Made by a program: the position numbers and the translations under genes
Shown here: positions 6,339 through 8,260 of the stretch, piece by piece
Numbering within the stretch: position 1 is the stretch's first letter
Layout: each line of letters starts with the position of its first letter
The notes under the pieces: generated by a model
What the model saw: the letters and a program-made list of their open reading frames with translations, nothing else
Databases searched by the model: none
What the model was told of the DNA's origin: nothing
Assembly (NCBI GenBank): GCA_019090765.1
Contig: JAHRVJ010000145.1
Location: 1-8,260, forward strand
Length of the DNA: 8,260 nucleotides
Source of the DNA: Ilumatobacteraceae bacterium
GTDB taxonomy: Bacteria > Actinomycetota > Acidimicrobiia > Acidimicrobiales > Ilumatobacteraceae
Direction: 5' to 3'

Positions 6339-7235
6339 ATGCCGCGTACGCAACTACCTAGTGAAATCGAAGTCGAGTATCTCACGACCGGCAACCGGAA
6401 TCACCCGGCGCTACTCATTGCCAACGGTTTCACTTCACAACTCATTGCCTGGGAAGCGGCGTTCATCGAGCTACTAGTAGCGCAAGGGTTGTTCGTGATT
6501 CAGTACGACAACCGTGACGTTGGTCTGTCGAGCAAGCTCGACGGGCAGAACGTCAACCCGATGAAGGTGTTGTCGGCCCAACTCGCCGGTGACCCGATTC
6601 CGGACGTCCCGTACACCCTCTCGGACATGGCCGCCGACGGAATCGGTCTGCTCGATCACCTCAGCATCGATCGTGCTCACATTACGGGTAACTCGATGGG
6701 CGGAATGATTGTGCAGACAATGGCTATTGAGCATCCAGCGCGAGTCGCGAGCGTTACCTCAATCATGAGCAGCACTGGTGACCCGCGAGTCGGCAAGCCA
6801 ACCAAGGAAGCCCGCGAAGCGCTATTGGCAACGCCACCGGCCGGTCGTAAGGAGTACGTTGCCGCGTCGATCAAGGCTGAAGTTTGGGCATCGAAGAGGT
6901 ACTGCGACCATGACGCGATCAGGGCGCTCGCCGCTGCCAGTTACGACCGGTGTTTTTATCCCACTGGGTCTCTTCGGCAGCTGGCGGCGATCTACGCGAG
7001 CGGTGACCGTGCCGAAGGGCTCCGCAACCTCGACATTCCGTTCTTGGTCATTCACGGGCGCGACGACACACTAATTACCCCGGGGGGCGGAGAACAGACC
7101 GCCGAACTGGTTCCCGGTTCGCAGTATTTGTTGTTGTCTGACATGGGTCACGACATGCCACGGGAACTGTGGCCGGTACTTGCCGAGGCCATTGGCGGCC
7201 ACATCAGATCATCGCGGTCAGCTGTTGCTGATTGA
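6339..7235 (+). CDS. Alpha/beta hydrolase
   Basis: This 298-residue alpha/beta-fold hydrolase has the nucleophile elbow GNSMGG with Ser119, an acid at Asp243 in HGRDDTLITP, and a histidine at His271 in SDMGHDMP, so the full catalytic triad is visible. An early NGF motif (29-31) probably forms the oxyanion hole, followed by YDNRDVGLS at 56-64. These features resemble the RdmC/aclacinomycin methylesterase-like group of esterases that is common in mycobacteria, but the substrate is unknown. There is no signal peptide, so it is likely cytosolic. No strong Shine-Dalgarno precedes the ATG. The racemase gene starts 42 nt downstream on the same strand, so a link to acyl or ester metabolism is possible. 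Confidence 0.9.
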   Translation: MPRTQLPSEIEVEYLTTGNRNHPALLIANGFTSQLIAWEAAFIELLVAQGLFVIQYDNRDVGLSSKLDGQNVNPMKVLSAQLAGDPIPDVPYTLSDMAADGIGLLDHLSIDRAHITGNSMGGMIVQTMAIEHPARVASVTSIMSSTGDPRVGKPTKEAREALLATPPAGRKEYVAASIKAEVWASKRYCDHDAIRALAAASYDRCFYPTGSLRQLAAIYASGDRAEGLRNLDIPFLVIHGRDDTLITPGGGEQTAELVPGSQYLLLSDMGHDMPRELWPVLAEAIGGHIRSSRSAVAD

Positions 7236-7264
7236 TCCGCGGATAGCTCCAGAACGCGTAGGAA

Positions 7265-7271
7265 AGAAGGA
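7265..7271 (+). promoter_or_regulatory. Ribosome-binding site of mcr
   Basis: AGAAGGA lies six bases before the ATG at 7278. It is the clearest Shine-Dalgarno sequence in the window and supports that start. Confidence 0.75.
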
Positions 7272-7277
7272 TTGGAA

Positions 7278-8260
7278 ATGACAGGACCACTGAGTGGATA
7301 TCGGGTAGTCGAGATCGCTGGTATCGGCCCCGGGCCGTTCGCCGCGATGATGTTGGCCGATATGGGGGCCGAAGTAATTCGGGTCGATCGGGCGGGCGCC
7401 GTTCGCGGCCCGACACCTGAGGGCGCGCACTACGACGTGTTGCTACGCGGCCGCCGCAACATTGCGATAGATCTGAAGCACCCCGACGGTGTCGCGACGT
7501 TGCTTGACCTGGTTGAATCTGCCGACGCGTTGATCGAGGGATTTCGTCCCGGCGTGATGGAGCGGCTGGGTATCGGGCCTGATGTCTGTCTTGCACGGAA
7601 CCCGAAGCTGGTCTTCGGCCGGATGACCGGGTGGGGACAAGACGGTCCATATGCCTCGTCCGCGGGGCACGACATCAACTACATCTCGCTTGCGGGGTCA
7701 CTGGCGCACTTTCGGCGCGAGGGGGAAGCCCCACTGCCTCCGCTAAATATGGTCGGTGACTTTGGTGGCGGCGGAATGTTCCTTGCGTACGGCGTCGTCT
7801 GTGCCCTACTCGAAGCGCAGCGCAGTGGAGCCGGCCAGGTCGTTGACACCGCGATGGTCGACGGTGCGGCCGTTCTGATGTCGATGTTCTGGTCGATGAA
7901 GACGGTCGGAATATTCGACGAGAATGCTCCTGGCACCAACCTCCTCGACGGGGGAGCGCACTTCTACGACACATATGAGTGCGCTGACGGAACCTACATT
8001 TCGATCGGTTCGATCGAGCCGCAGTTCTACGCCGAACTCCTGCGACTGACCGGCCTTGAAGGCGACGAGGACTTTGCCAAGCAGATGGATTCGGCCTCTT
8101 GGCCAGCCCTGAAGGTTCGTCTTGCCGACCTGTTTGCTCAGCGAACGCGTGCCGAGTGGTGCGAGCTGATGGAAGGCACTGATGTCTGCTTCGCTCCGGT
8201 ACTCACGATGAGCGAGGCCGCCGAACACCCCCACAACGTTGAGCGAGGAACGTTTATGGA
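7278..8260 (+). CDS. mcr: Alpha-methylacyl-CoA racemase, 5' part (3' end outside window)
   Basis: This is a family III CoA-transferase-fold enzyme. Mcr interconverts (R)- and (S)-2-methylacyl-CoA so that branched-chain fatty acids and sterol side chains can enter beta-oxidation. The 327 visible residues match mycobacterial Mcr along their length as I remember it: GPLSGYRVVEIAGIGPGP at 3-20, IEGFRPGVMERLG at 86-98, MTGWGQDGP at 116-124, AGHDINYISLAG at 129-140, VGDFGGG at 159-165 and YDTYECADG at 230-238. His131 and Asp161 correspond to the catalytic pair (His126/Asp156 in M. tuberculosis Mcr), and Glu247 in IEPQF may correspond to Glu241. The frame is still open at the window end, probably some 30 residues short of a full chain. 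The strong match to Mcr makes a CaiB/BaiF CoA-transferase role less likely. Confidence 0.92.
   Translation, partial: MTGPLSGYRVVEIAGIGPGPFAAMMLADMGAEVIRVDRAGAVRGPTPEGAHYDVLLRGRRNIAIDLKHPDGVATLLDLVESADALIEGFRPGVMERLGIGPDVCLARNPKLVFGRMTGWGQDGPYASSAGHDINYISLAGSLAHFRREGEAPLPPLNMVGDFGGGGMFLAYGVVCALLEAQRSGAGQVVDTAMVDGAAVLMSMFWSMKTVGIFDENAPGTNLLDGGAHFYDTYECADGTYISIGSIEPQFYAELLRLTGLEGDEDFAKQMDSASWPALKVRLADLFAQRTRAEWCELMEGTDVCFAPVLTMSEAAEHPHNVERGTFM

Noticed and set aside
7204..8234. Several minus-strand open frames over the 3' end of the window
   Set aside because: They are antisense to mcr, which matches its family residue by residue with the catalytic His and Asp in place.

Overview
This 8.26 kb stretch looks like chromosomal DNA of a moderately GC-rich actinobacterium. 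The rpsA-then-coaE order, a long acidic Ala/Glu/Pro tail on ribosomal protein S1, tandem CNNM/CorC-type proteins and a close match to mycobacterial alpha-methylacyl-CoA racemase (Mcr) all point that way. An Acidimicrobiia-like lineage is plausible, but that is inference. No rRNA, tRNA, CRISPR array, insertion sequence or phage gene was seen. The window starts inside rpsA and ends inside mcr, and no gap between genes exceeds about 120 bases.

Layout. (1) Plus strand, 1-1769: the 3' part of rpsA, then an 86-nt spacer with two hairpins, then coaE (dephospho-CoA kinase). (2) Minus strand, 2804-1762: a glutathione peroxidase gene whose end overlaps a gamma-glutamylcyclotransferase-like gene by four bases. 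This pair runs tail-to-tail into coaE with an 8-nt overlap. (3) Plus strand, 2922-6269: two tandem CNNM/CorC-family membrane proteins joined by an ATGA overlap, then, 13 nt later, a membrane protein with a bacterial PH domain and a SHOCT tail. (4) Plus strand, 6339-8260: an alpha/beta hydrolase, then an alpha-methylacyl-CoA racemase that runs off the window.

The main discovery is in region 2. The peroxidase frame is interrupted by one in-frame TGA, which a standard gene caller would report as two fragments or a pseudogene. The TGA lies exactly at the catalytic Cys/Sec position of the family (VASN-U-GLTPQY), the reading frame is intact on both sides, and the other catalytic residues (Gln, Trp, Asn) are present. 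Starting 14 nt after the TGA is a hairpin with apical sequence GCAGGUCUGC, the same apical sequence as the E. coli fdhF SECIS as I recall it. I therefore read the gene as a bacterial selenoprotein glutathione peroxidase. It lacks the usual second (resolving) cysteine and is apparently co-translated with a GGCT-like enzyme, which suggests a small thiol or gamma-glutamyl redox operon. The reducing thiol cannot be told from sequence alone, since many actinobacteria use mycothiol rather than glutathione.

The rest is mostly housekeeping: translation (S1), CoA synthesis (CoaE), probable metal-ion homeostasis at the membrane (CNNM pair) and lipid/acyl-CoA metabolism (Mcr).
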